Shown here piece after piece: positions 33,701 to 45,371 of a stretch of DNA of 64,000 bases. Position numbers and translations under genes: made by a program. Location: contig OW051497.1 of the NCBI GenBank assembly GCA_932521035.1, forward strand, positions 12,090,001 to 12,154,000, written 5' to 3'. The notes under the pieces were generated by a model. The model had not been told where the DNA came from and did no database searches. It was given only the letters and a program-made list of their open reading frames with translations. The stretch's first letter is position 1. The number at the start of each line of letters is the position of its first letter. Origin of the DNA: Oscheius dolichura. Taxonomy: Eukaryota; Nematoda; Chromadorea; Rhabditida; Rhabditidae.

Positions 33701-34548
33701 ATGCTGCTCAAATTCTTGGTGTCTACGTTGGTTGTGGGAATTTCTGCAGTCTCTCAGCAATGTTCTCTCCCGAAGGACGCTGGCGACTTCTGCTCGGAGT
33801 CAGCTTCCCGAATGTTTTATTACGATCCCAGATACAGTAAGCGGCGTTCCATTCTAAAAAACATACTTATTCAGAAGTCTGCCAACCTTTCCAATACAGT
33901 GGTTGCGGTGGAAACGATAATAGATTCGCCTCGGCCAACGAATGCAGGGTTAGTTGAAGTACTAGTTACTGTAGTTCTATTTCTTCAGGAAGTGTGCGTA
34001 ACGGGTATCTCAACAGGGAGCAGACCTTCTGCAGGATCGTCTTCTGCCACATCTGGTGCAGCACAAGACGATATCGATGTCTTCGTCCCCCGGGGAGATA
34101 GACACGACCAATGGAGAACAGGTTGGTTCCCCTTTCACGTCAGTTGATCTCACCTTTAGCGGATAAATGCGGCTCGAATTATCTCATCCCCAATGCGAAG
34201 TACACCCGATGTGGATCAGGATGTCCTGCTAGCCACACCTGCACGCAGGGAGTGTGTTGCCCTTCTAAAGGTAATCAGCAAGAAAACAGTTTCCAACTTG
34301 AGGGATTCAGACTATGTCTGCTCACAACGCGATGATAATGGAGTGTTCCAAGAAGGCATCGAAGATCGTCCCAGGTAGATTCATTAGGAGAAAACAATAG
34401 AAAGGAATCCCCTTCCAGATTTGCTTGGAACCACAATGTAAAGTCTTGCGAACGCTTCAGCTACTACGGAGCAAATGGAAATTATAACAACTTCCCCAAC
34501 TTCCCCAGTTGTATGAACTACTGCAAGGATTCAAAGCCCCTAAAATAG
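33701..34548 (+). CDS. Secreted Kunitz-lustrin protein, paralogue
   Basis: The signal peptide is MLLKFLVSTLVVGISAVS. The Kunitz domain follows directly: CSLPKDAGDFC, MFYYDPRYKVCQPFQYSGCG, NRFASANECREVC. A Ser/Gly/Asp spacer leads to a lustrin-like unit (KCGSNYLIPNAKYTRCGSGC ... GVCCPSK). A second Kunitz-like region has DYVCSQRDDNGVF, SCERFSYYGANG and SCMNYC, ending SKPLK at TAG 34546-34548. Introns of 37-44 nt agree in phase throughout; one near 34271-34310 needs the acceptor GATTCAG to keep the frame. Order and spacing match the gene at 31964-32671, showing an inverted local duplication. Confidence 0.82.
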
Positions 34549-35126
34549 AGGGATAATCCATGCAGAGATATTTCGTTGATTGTATATTAGAGTCACATTG
34601 TCCATTCGCTAGAAGTATTACGTAACGGGTTTATTCATATCGGTGAGGAATCAGTAATGAATGGACGAACTTTCTTTGTGCACTGACTGACTTAAATAAG
34701 TGAGAAAATAATGTAGTACAAGCAAATAGATGTTACGAATATGACGTTTATTTGGACATCGAGACAAATGACGACCGAACATGCAAAGCAAAGCTTTTTC
34801 TGAATCCTTATTCCAATATATTCCTCCTGCTCATAACAGTTTATTTTTACTGCAGATATATAATGTGAGAAAAGGAACATCCTCCTCCACATTTTAAACG
34901 AGCCTCTTCGGAGAGTACAACGTTCCTTGAAAGATCTCCGCGAGGCCATTAGTGAGGGCCCCTTTGAACTGAAACATCTGGATCACGCCAGCTCCTTCTA
35001 TCCAAAAGCACATCATTTCCTTTTTGAGCACTCGCTTTTAATGTTCCCAGCTTTAAAAGCCCAGTCCATCAGACATCATCTCTCTCCGTGGCTCGTTTCA
35101 TTGTCATCGTATCTTGCTCTTCCAGC
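34549..35126. other. Intergenic region with promoter of the Gly/Tyr-rich gene
   Basis: No gene seen. A TTTAAAAG motif near 35050 lies about 75 bases before the ATG at 35127 and may be its TATA element. Confidence 0.35.
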
Positions 35127-35361
35127 ATGCTGCGCTTTCTTCTTCTCTTTGCTCTAATTGCTGTCACCTTCGCTCAATGGGGCTACTACGGCAGACACGG
35201 AAATGGCTACAGTAGCTTCGGACGTCACCACGGCTACTCAGGATACAGAACGTACGGAGGATACCGGCAGTCTCCTTATGGAGGTGTAGGTGAGTTTGTA
35301 TCAGAGGCGGTAAATGGCTGGAACTTTTCCAGGTCTGCTTCCTGCTCTTCTTGGACGCTGA
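35127..35361 (+). CDS. Secreted Gly/Tyr-rich small peptide
   Basis: Exon 35127-35289, a 43-nt phase-1 intron and exon 35333-35361 give 63 residues. The signal peptide is MLRFLLLFALIAVTFA. The mature part is rich in Gly, Tyr and His (WGYYGRHGNGYSS, YSGYRTYGGYRQSPYGG) and ends LLPALLGR. Nematodes encode similar YGG-rich neuropeptide-like and caenacin-type antimicrobial peptides in the epidermis; membership is an inference from composition. It ends 43 bases before the stop of the convergent NRF-6-like gene. Confidence 0.65.
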
Positions 35362-35404
35362 TAAATTCTCATGTTTATTTGTTAATGAACATTGTAAACA
35401 AAAG

Positions 35405-38180
35405 CTATGTCCAGTTTTGTGAAGTGTTGGTTACTGATATCACAGGACGGTTAGAGTAGAATTGTCCCATTGTAGCCTTGTCCGGCTTGAGGAGAATATG
35501 GGCGACGTCTGACTTCTTTCCCGTTTTCTTTCCAAGAAACAAAGACTCCAACTAAAAAAATATGCTCGCATACTTCTGCAGTAACCAACCTTAGCGAAGG
35601 GGATCTCGAAGAACGCGCTCCAGAATATGGCAGCGATGTAGGAGTACAAAATGGCCGGCAACATTTGTGTTGTTGTGAAGTCGGCCAATCCGGTGAACAC
35701 TCTTTGGGTCTGGTCTAATCCCCAGACGTAGACTATCACAGGAATATGTGTCAGATACGCACAGAAAGACAACCTTCCGAGTGGTGTCCATACCCACCAA
35801 GATAAAAATGCTCCAAATGGACCTACAATAGTCTCGTCCCTGTTTCCGCTTGTTTTCACATACCGCCAAAACCGTAGAAGCTCGCAGTAACAATCCAAGA
35901 TAATCCCAGTGCCCAGGCTGGCCTACTGAAGGCGTTGTATATAGCGGATTGAAACAACGTCATCTCCTCTCCATTAATCCAGCCTCGCAGTCCAAAAATA
36001 ACCAGGAGCATCATGGAGATTGATATACAGTAAAGAACCAAGATTAAGAACTAAACACAGTCTCGTCTGAATGGATCTACGCGCTTTTACCTTTGGCAGC
36101 TGCAATTTTTTATAAGTTTGAAGTAAGTATCCTGTAAGGAGACCGATGATATAAACTTGAGCTCTAATGTAGGGAGAATAATACTGGTAGTACAGATAAT
36201 CCCTAGGAAACTGTCAATTTGTAACATTTCAAACTCACGAATCGGATCCCATATCTTTTTCGTGCCCGTAATGGAATGGTGAAGGAGGGAGATTAAAATA
36301 ATACGTTTGATAGACAGATGCACCTAAACATTTCTTCTAAATATGGGTTATGGAGCTACCGGTTGTTGCTGCTAGAACGAAGAAGCAGGCAGACACTCCA
36401 ATTTTAGCTCCGAATAGGGCAAATGGTATAAGGAGAAGAGGCGACGCTAAGAAAATCTGCATGTCAGTGGCCAAGTACCAGGATATGACAAAGCACTGTA
36501 AGATATGTTATGGTTTGATAAAGGTATACCATTTGGGACTCTTTGACATAGTTATTCAAATATAGGAGATTAATCCACCAATTATCTCGGCAGGTATCAT
36601 GCTGGAGTTCAGGAATGGCCAAGACTGGCATGTTCTTTAGCAGGGTAGTGAAAACGAAGGTGAAGAATAGTACGGACATGTAGTAGGCAGGGGAGATTCT
36701 GAAGTATTAAACTAGAGGGGAAAGGTTGGTTTAAACCTGAGGAATCTGTGCAGGTAGAACATTACCCAACCTTTAAGAGACATGGTATTTGACATGTCTC
36801 TGAATAACATCTTGAACCAGATAAATCCGAGGAGCAGCCCAGAAAGAAAGAAGAACGTGTCCACAGAGAAGTACCCGTTAGCGAATGGTTGTATCCTCCA
36901 TTTTTTACCATAATCCAGCAGATCCAAAGGGTTTGCTACAAATACAACAATCTTAGCAAGGGAATGCGGTGTTTTCCTTACAAGCGAATAAGGCACAGAA
37001 GATCAGGGTATGACACGAGATGATCCAAAACATTCCCAGTGTCCGGATACCATTTAGGGTCGCAATATGCTCCTCCTTGTGTTCTTTCACTTGGAATATT
37101 CCTTTGACATTTCTGTGAAATGAAAAGCATTCCACTATCCTCCAACCAAAGTCGTATGCTAAAGTATTGGGCCTATTACTCTATCAGATTTACTCGAGTG
37201 GATGATGTACGACTCCTTCGGTAAGAAGAAATAGTCTACCAGTCCACATATCAGGCAGAAGGACACAATAATGACGAATATGACCCTGAACGGATGTATC
37301 TTTCAGTTCCAGCCTTACCAGATAATGTACGTCCCTAGTATCGGCTCTGGGACCAGTTCATTGATCGTCGTCACCTGGCAGATAGGGGAAGATTTATTCT
37401 TTGCGCTCACTGGAAAGATTTCAGTACAGTAACAAGTAAACTCACCAGATCTCAATATCCTTGCGATTTCCTCGGAAGTACAGGAGGCAGGTAGACAAAG
37501 ATCAGTAGATACCCTCGGGTTTTGACAGGCATTTTGATCCGTGTATTGATGGAAAGAAGTATCGATAAAAATCCTAAATTGGGTGAGTATTGTATCTGAA
37601 AATGATGATGATTTTACCTAAAATATTCCGCGTACAATGTTCTTCCCAGTTCTTGAGAAAAGTAGGAAATTTTCTTGCACTCGTCATAAAATCCCACTTG
37701 TTTCACGTTTCCACGCATAAGCCCAGGAGAAATCTTGGCGGAGGAATCAAGCACTAAACTGTTGTCAGGTGGTTAGAAGTCTAACTAACTGGACAGAGCA
37801 TAGTGCTTGTCTGAAGCAGTAACATTCCTTCCATGAGGCTTAATTGCTGACGACATCTGAATAGTACTTTAGTAACTTGTCCTTGATAACTCCTTGATAA
37901 CTAACATTGTGTAGAAGACTCTGGACACCATTGGCTAATAGAAGAAGCTCCTCTTTACAGTTCACACTCAAGTTAATCCCGCTAATGTTCAGTTGTGGTG
38001 CGAAGTGCGGCAAGTGTAAACCATCCAGAAGTTTTTGTATTTCATCTGCCTGAAGCGAAGTATAAATCTCAAAGAAAGAATAAATACGATTTGCTGAGGA
38101 TAATTGCTGGTAACATTCCCTATAATAGACGGATCCATGCATAGAATTAAAGACGGAAGTAGCAGATACAACAACCTCAT
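35405..38180 (-). CDS. NRF-6-type acyltransferase-3 family membrane protein
   Basis: About 12-14 exons from ATG 38180 (signal MRLLYLLLPSLILC) to TAG 35405-35407. The luminal N-terminal part has the family hallmarks LSMLDSSAKISPGLMRGN and FYDECKKI, then CLPASCTSEEI. The acyltransferase-3 domain follows: NGIRTLGMFWIISCH with the conserved His, FSVDTFFFLSGLLLG, YLHRFLR, WYLATDMQIF, and many further hydrophobic helices to AYLTHIPVI and an E-P/LESLF ending. In C. elegans NRF-6 and NDG-4 help carry yolk and small molecules and affect fluoxetine resistance. The N-terminal exons contain several overlapping GT/AG choices, so the segment near 37860-37930 is approximate. Confidence 0.85.
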
Positions 38181-38324
38181 GGTGGCAAGGAGGAGGCGGA
38201 AGAGTCACCTTATCGTCCACGTAAGGAGGGAGTCAATAAAAGGACAAGAAGAGGAAAACAGCTTATGCGGGTGGTGAAGAATGACAGTACTTATTATTAT
38301 ATTTATTTAACAAGATCCCTTCCT

Positions 38325-39783
38325 CTAATATGCTGGGGTGTATCCCATTGACGGGCCAACTGTAAGCGGCTGTGGAGCTGGCGCAGCGTTGACTGGTTGA
38401 GGAGGAAGATTGAGAGCATGCGAATTGGGGGAATAGGGAGACACTGCCTTCTTTGGAGGAGCTGGGTTGATGAAGTGTACGGTTAGAAGACCCAGCTGAA
38501 AGCAATCATTCCATTGATAGTATTATTCCACGTACAAGACCGATGACAACTCCCAGAAGTAACAGCACCCCGACAGCTATCACTGGTATCTTCCACCAGC
38601 CTGAACGAAGAAATCTTTGCCATTTTTTTCTGAGGAATCTACTGCTTGAGGATGTAGACGATGAGGACGAGGTACTGCCTGAGCCGGACCCACCGCTGGC
38701 CGTGGTGCCACCACCTCCGCTTTGCTAAACATTGTATCCGTTTCAGCTGATAGCTAAATACTTACAGTAACCCCTCCCGCTGCCGTAGTTCCTCCAGGAG
38801 GTGTAGTACCAGTGTATTTGGTTGTAGTCCCTGTGTAAGGGGTGGTCGTCGGCGGGGTAGTAGTAGTTCCGGTATAAGGCGTAGTGGTACCAGTAAATGG
38901 CGTTGTCGTGCCAGTGAAGGGAGTGGTTGTTCCAGTGTAGGGTGTTGTTGTGTCGGTGTTATTGGTCCCAGTTGTTGTGGAGGCTGTATTCGTGGTGGTG
39001 GACGCTGTGTTGGTAGTTGTAGACTGGGTAGTGGTTGTTCTAAAATGTTATTATCTTCCTGGAAAAGTCTTTCCTTACACGACGCTCCAAACCCAACATA
39101 ATACTGTTCCTGGTATGATACTTGGTGGCACAGTGGCAGCAGGATAGGCAGCTGCAGCTGAGGAAGGGCCGCCACCGTCGGTGGAAACATAATAGTCTAA
39201 TGTGAGTTATTCAAGAAGAGTTATATTTTCTAACCCAGGTATTGACTACTATAGTAGACGTAGATAGGCACATCCGCTCCACAAGCGCCTTGTGCATTTG
39301 CGCATACAACAGATGTCAGAGGAGCGTCATTCAGCCCAGGGTATTGGTCGCCGGACCGAGCCATTGAAGCTGTATGGCCTTTAGAGGGAAGTTTTGTTGC
39401 TTACCGGTGGCCACCGTAGAGTTGTAGAAATACTTGGTTGTCAGGGAATAAACACATGAGGAAGGACAATCCGCAGTAGAGTTCAAAATGGTGGTGGCTG
39501 CGATATCGTACTCTGTTTGCAGCGAGATGCCAAGGGAGGCCGCCGATGAGTTAACATTAGTATCGGTTGAGAGTATGTGGGCATAGGAGGCTATAAAATG
39601 GCCTTACATGTATCATGCTACCTCTTACTCGTTGCAGGGGTTCCAAAACTATACAAGGTAATGGGAATCTGTGATGCGGAAGCTAAAGAAAACCAATTTT
39701 TTTCTTGAAGAACACCTACGTCTGGTATTGGGGCAAGGAGCCCAAATCGGCACGATGAAAGTAAATATAAACAACAAAATCAT
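38325..39783 (-). CDS. Mucin-like type I membrane protein
   Basis: ATG 39783 starts with a signal peptide (MILLFIFTFIVPIWA). The ectodomain contains NSS and NST sequons and a few cysteines (STADCPSSCVYS, VVCANAQGACG). A Thr-rich tract near 38770-39060 is built from TTTPYTG and TTTPFTG repeats, a typical heavily O-glycosylated stalk. A Gly/Ser run precedes one membrane helix (KIPVIAVGVLLLLGVVIGLL). The short cytosolic tail is Pro-rich (APPKKAVSPYSPNSHALNLP) and ends MGYTPAY at 38325-38327. All introns are 35-41 nt and agree in phase. A surface mucin; no specific family recognised. Confidence 0.66.
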
Positions 39784-39966
39784 CAGCACATGAATTTATT
39801 TCCTGCTCCACAGCAGTTGGGAACAACGGGGGACGAAAGGCAATGTGTTTCTAGGGGTAAACTGCAGTTACTAAGGAACGCGATGTTAACTATGTAGCAA
39901 CGTCTTCTGTCAGAATATTTAATGAAGGTTCATGAATCGAATGAACACAACGACGATTTCCTTCTT

Positions 39967-40958
39967 TTACATAACAATCTTGAAATTGTAAGGTATCTTC
40001 AATTGCCCAGTTGATTCTGGAAACGGAGGTCCTGCAACTCGAGTAGGTTCTTTTCGTCTTGCGCTCTTTGGCTCAACACCAGTACCGCAACTTTTTTGAT
40101 GAGCCTAACGTATTTTATTTGATATATGACTGTCAGATCCTACCCGTAGTGTGTTCCTCGACGGAAATCCTTCTAAACAAGATTTACACTGATGCATGTA
40201 GCCTTCATGACTTTTTACGTGATCCTGAATTAAAGAAATTTGTAGAAAATGTAAATAATCCCATACCTCGAAGTGCTGTCTATGCTTATAATGTTTTCCA
40301 CAAACTTCACATTCAAATTTGGTCTTATTCTCGCTATGGACGGTGTTTCTGTGCCGTAACATATTGTTCTTCTGCTTGAAATGTTTAAAACACTTCTGAA
40401 TTGAAATTTTGAAGCCATTTAATGATTTTTTTTACCGGGCATGTGTAATCAGGATCCTCTCCAAATATCTGTCTATACTGTCGCTTTACAGTCATTCGTC
40501 TTCCTTTTGATACTTGTGAGTGATCGAGAGAGTCATGCCATGGAAGAGCAATGGGCTCGAATGCTTCAGCGTACACTTCTTCATAGGACTCCTCGATCAG
40601 TACCTCATCAGAGTCAACGATGTCAACACTAAAACCAATGGAAAGAGGCTAGGTAACGTACTTCTCCGTTAAAAGGAGAATAGGTATCCTCTTCTCCGCT
40701 TCCCTTCTGATCAAAGTTAACAATGAAGTCAGTTGTTGCACTGTGTAGTCGTTTGAAATGTCGATGACGCAGATTTTCCAGCGCTCCCTACAATAGAAGG
40801 GCGTGAAAATGTCCGTGACACAAAAGGATAGCACCTTACCCTTTGATTAGAAGAAATTCCAACATGTCCTTGTCGATTCTTTTCCACAGAGCCTTGCAGT
40901 CATCCTTTTCGAACAACGGGATGTAGGAGTTCCCGTTTGGGGCAGTATTTTGATCCAT
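39967..40958 (-). CDS. Zinc finger protein with two C2H2 and one C2HC finger
   Basis: Exons run from ATG 40958 (MDQNTAPNGNSYIP) to TAA 39967-39969. The N-terminal half is acidic, without a known domain. The first finger is YTCPKCFKHFKQKNNM...H-x4-H; the second is CEVCGKHYKHRQHFEDHVKSH. The third reads CKSCLEGFPSRNTLRAHQKSC, a C2HC form that appears only when the 39-nt intron GTAGGA..GTTAG is removed. A basic tail KSARRKE follows. DNA-binding transcription factor is likely. Confidence 0.75.
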
Positions 40959-41432
40959 TATGTAAATTAGTCGACAGTTTACCTGTCAGGGCGTCAGCAA
41001 CTCACATAGTATTCTTTAAACGAAGATCTAGGACCACCATAGCTTACTGTAACCAGAATCAGTACTGCAAGGCATAAAAGCTGTTCCCATTTAAAAGAGA
41101 AAATGTAGATTTCTATAATTTTATTTGGAATAGTAAGCATCTATTCTCCATCATTATACACACCCAAAAATAAAATATCGCAGATGATAGCCCGGTAACT
41201 GGAAGAACGACTGGAGGTTTCTAAGACGAGACAAATATATAATGTGATTAATGCGAATATTAATATCGGGATTCAATTGAGATAAGACTAGGTTGGATAT
41301 AAGTTATATAATGTGCTAAATATGAAGTAGATACAATACAATACACTCTATAGAAGGCATCTCTATTTAAAAGGGATATAAAAGAACAAGGGAAGTAGAC
41401 TGACGGGGGAAAGTTAACAAGTTGCACGTTGG

Positions 41433-43161
41433 TTACCATTCGGCATCGCCGGTGCACTTCTGGAAACAGTAGTCGCGGTTGTTGATGTTCATGATACCAT
41501 CCTTCAGTTGGAACTTCCATTTATTTCGAGCACGGTGCACCTGAACAAAACAATAATAAGGTTACTGTGGATATAATACCTTCTCAAAGAGGCACATGAT
41601 TATGTGGTCAGCATCGAAGATTGTGTCAAGCTCTTCATCATCTTGATCGTCATCGTCGGAGTTCAGTGGGTCCTCTTCCACTATCTGTAAGAAAAGACTG
41701 TATAAATAGTCCCCATTGGCCCCTCCATATTTCAACTATTAGCCCTCATAATTTTTGAAGACGTCAGCGGGCAGACACTCTTGAGATCATTTTTCACCTA
41801 TTCAAACAGGCAATTACTCCGACCATTAGACGAGCCAATAATTTATGGCTGTTCCATCCTAGACGCGACTCTACAGCAAACAAATGATAGCCGTATGATA
41901 CCAGTAATCGGACACAACAGCGCGTAGGCTGTTGTAATGACTGTAGCGAATGTTGCCCAGCGCAAGAAAATCAATAAGCAAGTTCAGAAGCCCAAAAACA
42001 GTAAGAAAGCTCACGTTGTCACCCTCATCGACGGCACCATCTCCACCAATCTTATCGGCTATCCGACGAAGAGGATCGTTCTCTTCTTCCTCCTCTTCAC
42101 TCGACGAATCAGACATTCCTCCACCTCCTCCGTCTAATTGAATTGTGGCAAGGAGCTTGGCTAAGACCTTCTCTGCTTCTGAAAGCACTCAGTGTATGCC
42201 GTTGGCCGACAAGATTCTACCTGCTCTGGAGGGTTGTTTCTCTCTTTTTCTTCTCGTCGAACTTCCCGGCTGATCATGATCTGCTTGTGGTTCCTCTTCC
42301 TCATCAAACTCCCTATTTCCGTTTCCGTCTAACTGATGATGTTGTTGCATGTGTGGTTGTTGTACTCGAATCTGCCCCATCTGTACGTTAGGCGGCAAAG
42401 TGAAGGGAAGTTGTTGCATGGGCTGGCCTGGACAAATAACAAAATAAAAGAAGTGAACTACTTCCTACCGTTTGCATTTTGCATGATCATCATTGGCTGC
42501 TGGTTTGACATGAAGTTCTGCTGTCCTCCGGGCATGGTAACTACTCTCACTCCTTGAGGAAAGACCGCTTGCACATTTCCTGGACCAACGTTGATGGCTT
42601 GAATATTCTGTCCAATGCTGACGGCTTGCACATGCTGACCCTGAACTCTCTAAATAGAGAATAAAATATAATGCCTACCTGAATTTGAGGTATTCCCTGC
42701 TGCATATAATGCATCGGAACCGGCACCTGCCTTGCCTGCCCTTGGTCCATGGGCACTCCAATTTGGTGTCCAGGGTGCATCATCTAAAAAGGTTAGTGTC
42801 CTCGCGGAATAAATTGTACCTACTTGTTGTGAGCCACTTGGCATCCTCGCTACTGGAATCTGCATTTGGCGGGGTTGCATGGGTGGACCCTGACGCATCT
42901 GCGCCGGAGGCATTTGGTGTTGTGGAATCATATTCCGTGGTTCCAGCTCGACACATCCGCTAGTGTTAACCTTGTCTTCCCAGTCTTTTCTCAGCTGTTG
43001 TAGTACATCGTCGTCTACGTTCTCGTCAAGAAAAGCTTCCTTTACTTGGTTTATAACATCTGATATGACACTTTTGTATATATCTGCCTAAAATCCCAAT
43101 AAGCGGTAACAATACTCTTTCTCGTTACCACCGTGGCATTATTTGGATAGTACTGGGACAT
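41433..43161 (-). CDS. Transcription factor IIA large subunit (alpha/beta)
   Basis: ATG 43161 (MSQYYPNNATV) is followed by the TFIIA four-helix part (ADIYKSVISDVINQVKEAFL, VLQQLRKDWEDKV). The centre is Gln/Met-rich. A second conserved part contains an acidic run (SSSEEEEEENDP) and the C-terminal barrel: LNSDDDDQDDEELDTIFDAD, then KVHRARNKWKFQLKDGIMNI and CTGDAEW at the stop, 41433-41435. TFIIA stabilises TBP on the TATA box. The intron before the last acidic block is unusually long for this window (about 320 nt). Single-copy general factor; the call is firm. Confidence 0.93.
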
Positions 43162-43585
43162 CACTGGTTTCTCTGTTCACCGAGTTTCTGATCAATAATA
43201 TTTCTGAAAAGTCAACATTATATAAATTTCGATTAGAAATTAGAACAACTTTTTGAAATCAGGGGGTTACCGCTTGAAATGCAGCTCAAAGCAGTAATTA
43301 GGTTTTTGCGGACATTAGCTAATGGAGGCAGCACGACCTTGTTCGATAGGCGAAAGTAGGAAAACCGGTTCCTTTTACCCTTTTCTCTACCAACTACAAA
43401 ACATTGTGAAATTTAGTAGAGATTAATACAATATATTTCATATTTTAAAGCATTAGATATTATTGAATTTTTACATTGTATATGTTTTCGACAGACAGTG
43501 CATGACTATTTGCATGGACGTCAGGACTCACCAACGGCTGGGGCGCTCGGACCGGCGACTGAGTATTTATACACAGGCGAGCGGG

Positions 43586-43593
43586 TGACGTCA
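43586..43593. promoter_or_regulatory. Palindromic CRE site upstream of TFIIA gene
   Basis: TGACGTCA, the consensus cAMP-response element bound by CREB/ATF bZIP factors, stands 425 bases upstream of the TFIIA start in a GC-richer patch (43530-43640). A TATTTATA-like run is near 43565. Possibly part of the TFIIA promoter or of an unseen plus-strand transcript. Confidence 0.35.
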
Positions 43594-43881
43594 CGGCCAA
43601 CATTAGATCCGCAGGTGGGCGCGGCTTGGACCAGCGCAATGGAGGCAACTCAAATTTCTATAAATGCTGCCAAACTTCCTAATTGCTTAATCATTTATTC
43701 AAAACATTTAAGATTGTTTCCTTTAGGTCCCTTTTGTTTGCAAGCAGCGGGAGACTTATTGTTTATGGGAGGAGGAATTAATAACTCTTTTCCGGTCGCA
43801 GTAAACATCGAGAAATAATTAGTTTATTTGGAAGGAATAGACACAACATTTTACAGATTCAGATATGTTCAGTAAAGCTCC

Positions 43882-45371
43882 TTATTTCCATCCTAAAAGC
43901 TCTGCGGTATCTTCGATCGTGGCGATTAATCGGTTACGCATGGTTCGGACCCGTTCCTCATCGTCGTCTTTCCCATGTCGCAGCACTTTCGAATTGGACC
44001 ACATGCAGTAAGCAAAGACCATCATTGTGCAGGAAGCAGGCAATTGACCTTTGTAGTCCTCCTGAAAGACATGAAAATACCTATTTGAAGCGCTTTCCTA
44101 CCAGAACTTCTGCATCGGTCACTTGCCCGTCCATTTTTTCGACATAGTAACTGAGTAAGGAGTCAGTCATCTTCTTCCTGACGTCAGCAGTACAACAAGT
44201 CGTCAATACTCGGAGAATGTCTTCAGTCTAAACGTCTTTCGTCAATTGGCATTCATCTTTTGTTCTAGCAACATCCAAACAGCAAAACAAACCCTTGATC
44301 CTGGGCGGCAGAGGGCCCAGTCAACAATTGAAGCTATTTCACTACCACGCCACAATATCTGAGGAGCCCATAAGTCGCCATGGACGAAAACGGACGTGTC
44401 ACCTTAATTTTCCCTTACTTGGCACTTCTTCTGAAAATCTCACTCTTGAAAGCATTTTGCATCAATTCGTACATCCAGAGGGTGTTGTCGGCATAATTGC
44501 GTCGGAGAATATCGAACATTTCGCCTAGTTTGGCGCTTTCATTGGCCATTTGATCCATCATTCTCAAAATAGAGCCACAATACTGCTCCGATTTCGGATC
44601 GTTATCCTAAAACAGAAGTTTCTTGAAGAGGAAACATTAAATCCCTACCATAACATAATTAATTTCATTTTTCCAGAGATTCTCATTTTTACGAGACCAT
44701 TTGTGGAGGGCAACCAATTGATCCATAATGTGATAAAGCTTAAAATCAAAAACGTAAAGGGTATAGTACTAGTACTACCTGTTTCTCGCTGAATCCCTCT
44801 ACTAAGTCAATGTGAGAGGCGTCGTCTACGTCTTGAATAAGCACAACAGGGCGAGATTTCCACGATCTGTGACCATACATATCGGGAACCGATAGACCAG
44901 GATGAGGATCTAAAATTGCAATTTTAGAAAATCACAAACATTTAAGCATACGTGTCTTGAACATCTTATAAACTTGAATCTCCATTTCGTGCATAAACTC
45001 GTGGATAGGGTCTTTCTGCTCTTCGTCTTCTTCTTCGCTGGCAGGCCCTGTCTTTTCCATACTCTCTTCAGCAGCTGTTCCTGAGGGCATCTGCACAAAG
45101 AGATACAAACAGTGAGGGAGAACACACCTTTGCAATAATTGTAGTCGGAAAATCGTGTGATTTCAAATTCCAGGAGAGATGAACCCGCGCAATTGCGGAC
45201 ATGTACCCACAGACTGTGAGGATATCAACCTAAAGAAAAAAGGCCAGTTGAAAATAGACAAGAAAGACTTACTTTCACAACCTTTGGGGTGTGGTTGAAC
45301 TCATTGGACATTGTTTTCTCGATCCACTCCTTGGTAACATCAAAACCGTCAACGATTCGATGCTCGACCAT
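43882..45371 (-). CDS. CHK/DUF1679 kinase-like protein
   Basis: ATG 45371 starts MVEHRIVDGFDVTKEWIEK. Later exons encode the N-lobe-like part (VDILTVCGYMSAIARVHLSW, then a Glu-rich loop). Catalytic features follow near 44370: VFVHGDLWAPQILWR with the H-G-D motif and IASIVDWA with the metal-binding Asp. The C-terminal helical region ends TAELLGWK at 43882-43884. This is the aminoglycoside-phosphotransferase-like fold of the CHK/DUF1679 family, expanded in nematodes and insects; substrates are mostly unknown. Introns of about 40 nt agree in phase. The acidic loop SEEEDEEQKDP is unusual for the family. Confidence 0.8.

Noticed and set aside
34271-34289. Apparent 19-nt intron in the Kunitz gene, and similar 22-26 nt ones near 10000 and 39410
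   Set aside because: Each is replaced by a normal 35-40 nt intron if the next downstream AG is used, with the frame kept. No evidence for ultrashort introns remains.
38762-39190. Leu/Gln/Pro-rich minus-strand frame of 142 codons
   Set aside because: It is the shifted reading of the Thr-rich repeat of the mucin-like gene.
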